A stretch of DNA of 64,000 bases from CAZPXZ01 sp965219495 (lineage in GTDB: Bacteria > Pseudomonadota > Alphaproteobacteria > Rhodobacterales > CAZPXZ01): assembly GCA_965219495.1 (NCBI GenBank), contig OZ244777.1, positions 3,410,001 to 3,474,000 on the forward strand, written 5' to 3'. Shown here one piece after another: positions 63,258-64,000 of this stretch; position 1 is the stretch's first letter; every line of letters begins with the position of its first letter. Under the pieces are notes generated by a model, which saw only the letters and a program-made list of their open reading frames with translations, was not told the origin of the DNA and did no database searches. The position numbers and the translations under genes were made by a program.

Positions 63258-64000
63258 TTAGGTTTTCCTATGTTGATACGCTGCCGGTCTCAATGATGGC
63301 AGTGTGTCAAGAATAGTAAGGTCATCTCCAAAATGGCAGGCGACCTTGTGTCCGCGCTGTGACACGGTCCGCAGGTCGGGACGCGTCTGAGCGCAGAAAT
63401 CATTGGCGAGCGGGCACCGCAATCGGAATCCGCAGCCAGATGGAATATTCGCAGGATCGGGCGGTGACCCGCTGACTACGAACTTTCCTTCGTTACGTTG
63501 ATTGGGATGCACGGCCGGCGTAGACGCCAGCAGCGCCCGCGTATATGGATGACGCGGTCCATCAAACAGTTCATCACAGGCGCCGGTCTCAACGATCCGA
63601 CCGAGATACATCACGGCGATGCGGTCCGAGACATGACGCAAGACGCCCAGATCATGCGCGACAAATATGTAACCGGCCGAGCGCGCAGCGCGCAAGTCAC
63701 CAAGAAGATTGACGATCTGTGCTTGAACCGAGACATCAAGCGCGGACGTCGGCTCGTCCAGGATCACAACATCTGGGTTGAGCGCCAAGGCTCGGGCGAT
63801 CCCAACCCTCTGTTTTTGCCCGCCTGACAATTCGCTTGGCAGTTGGTCAAGATACTGTTCCGATAGGCCCACCGAACGCATCAGTTCGCCGATGCGCGCA
63901 CGGATCTTGTCTTTGGCCAATCCAGCGATTTCCATTGGTTCCGCTATGATCCGGCGAATTGTCATACGCCGGTCCAGGGATGAAGTGGGATCCTGGAACA
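63258..64000 (-). CDS. ABC ATPase, OppF/DppF type, 5' end outside window
   Basis: Open to the right edge; visible 247 codons. Q-loop FQDPTSSLDRRM right at the edge, signature LSGGQKQR, Walker B VVILDEPTSALD, H-loop FVAHDLGVL, and the C-terminal cysteine-containing OppF region CGFRLRCPLANDFCAQTRP. Walker A lies beyond the window. It should energise the transporter whose receptor is encoded 34 bases downstream. Confidence 0.92.
   Translation of the reverse strand, partial: FQDPTSSLDRRMTIRRIIAEPMEIAGLAKDKIRARIGELMRSVGLSEQYLDQLPSELSGGQKQRVGIARALALNPDVVILDEPTSALDVSVQAQIVNLLGDLRAARSAGYIFVAHDLGVLRHVSDRIAVMYLGRIVETGACDELFDGPRHPYTRALLASTPAVHPNQRNEGKFVVSGSPPDPANIPSGCGFRLRCPLANDFCAQTRPDLRTVSQRGHKVACHFGDDLTILDTLPSLRPAAYQHRKT

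Noticed and set aside
1..64000. CRISPR array, rRNA genes, canonical riboswitches
   Set aside because: No regularly spaced repeats, rRNA-like stretches or recognised riboswitch cores were seen by eye.

Overview
The window looks like a chromosomal stretch of an alphaproteobacterium. Two core clusters support this. One is the minus-strand run rpmH-rnpA-yidD-yidC-engB-argB (13.27 to 9.05 kb), with stop/start overlaps between most neighbours. The other is pyrB-pyrC-plsY (6.93 to 4.01 kb), whose PyrC lacks the metal ligands of active dihydroorotases, as is common in this class. The rest is accessory DNA: solute transporters (Dpp/Opp, TRAP and Liv types) with linked catabolic enzymes, and many insertion sequences, whole and decayed. 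Exact taxonomy cannot be read from the window.

Layout. 1-2.3 kb: AT-rich pair, a GNAT/PIN/PUA-like fusion (open at the left edge) overlapping an ASCH protein. 2.3-4.0 kb: no recognisable gene. 4.0-6.9 kb: plsY, pyrC, pyrB. 7.3-8.0 kb: GIY-YIG nuclease and XRE regulator. 8.4-13.3 kb: glutathione transferase and the argB...rpmH cluster. 13.7-16.1 kb: three-gene mobile element (transposase, primase-like zinc-finger protein, cysteine-rich protein). 17.0-17.9 kb: membrane protein plus a TIR-like protein broken by one TGA, flanked by transposase debris. 19.1-26.9 kb: six-gene peptide-type ABC operon with a CocE-type hydrolase and a NodB-type deacetylase. 27.7-30.4 kb: C45 peptidase and methylaspartate ammonia-lyase.

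30.8-37.2 kb is the most unusual part. A 163-codon P-loop gene was split by an IS1595-type transposon with perfect inverted ends and an 8-bp target duplication. The transposon carries hicBA, several very small genes, its own transposase and a tRNA-like gene with a long variable arm. A second, complete IS1595-family element later inserted into that tRNA-like gene, and an ISNCY (IS1202-type) element inserted into the right terminal repeat. Removing the insertions restores the P-loop frame, the tRNA-like cloverleaf and the right terminal repeat.

37.5-39.0 kb: a GIY-YIG/homing-repeat protein and a HigBA-type pair. 40.0-45.1 kb: TRAP transporter with an M19 dipeptidase-like protein, divergent from a MetE-C-like protein. 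46.0-55.3 kb: RpiR-type regulator divergent from a nine-gene unit (dehydrogenase, Liv transporter, an extra atypical ATPase, two SDR oxidoreductases). 55.9-57.6 kb: orphan nitrile-hydratase-accessory-like gene and IS1380 debris. 57.7-64.0 kb: minus-strand unit of peptide-type ABC transporter, mannitol-dehydrogenase-family enzyme, a Gfo/Idh/MocA remnant cut by IS1595 debris, and a sulfatase, suggesting uptake and desulfation of a sulfated sugar or polyol. All functional names come from motif recognition by eye; no database search was possible.
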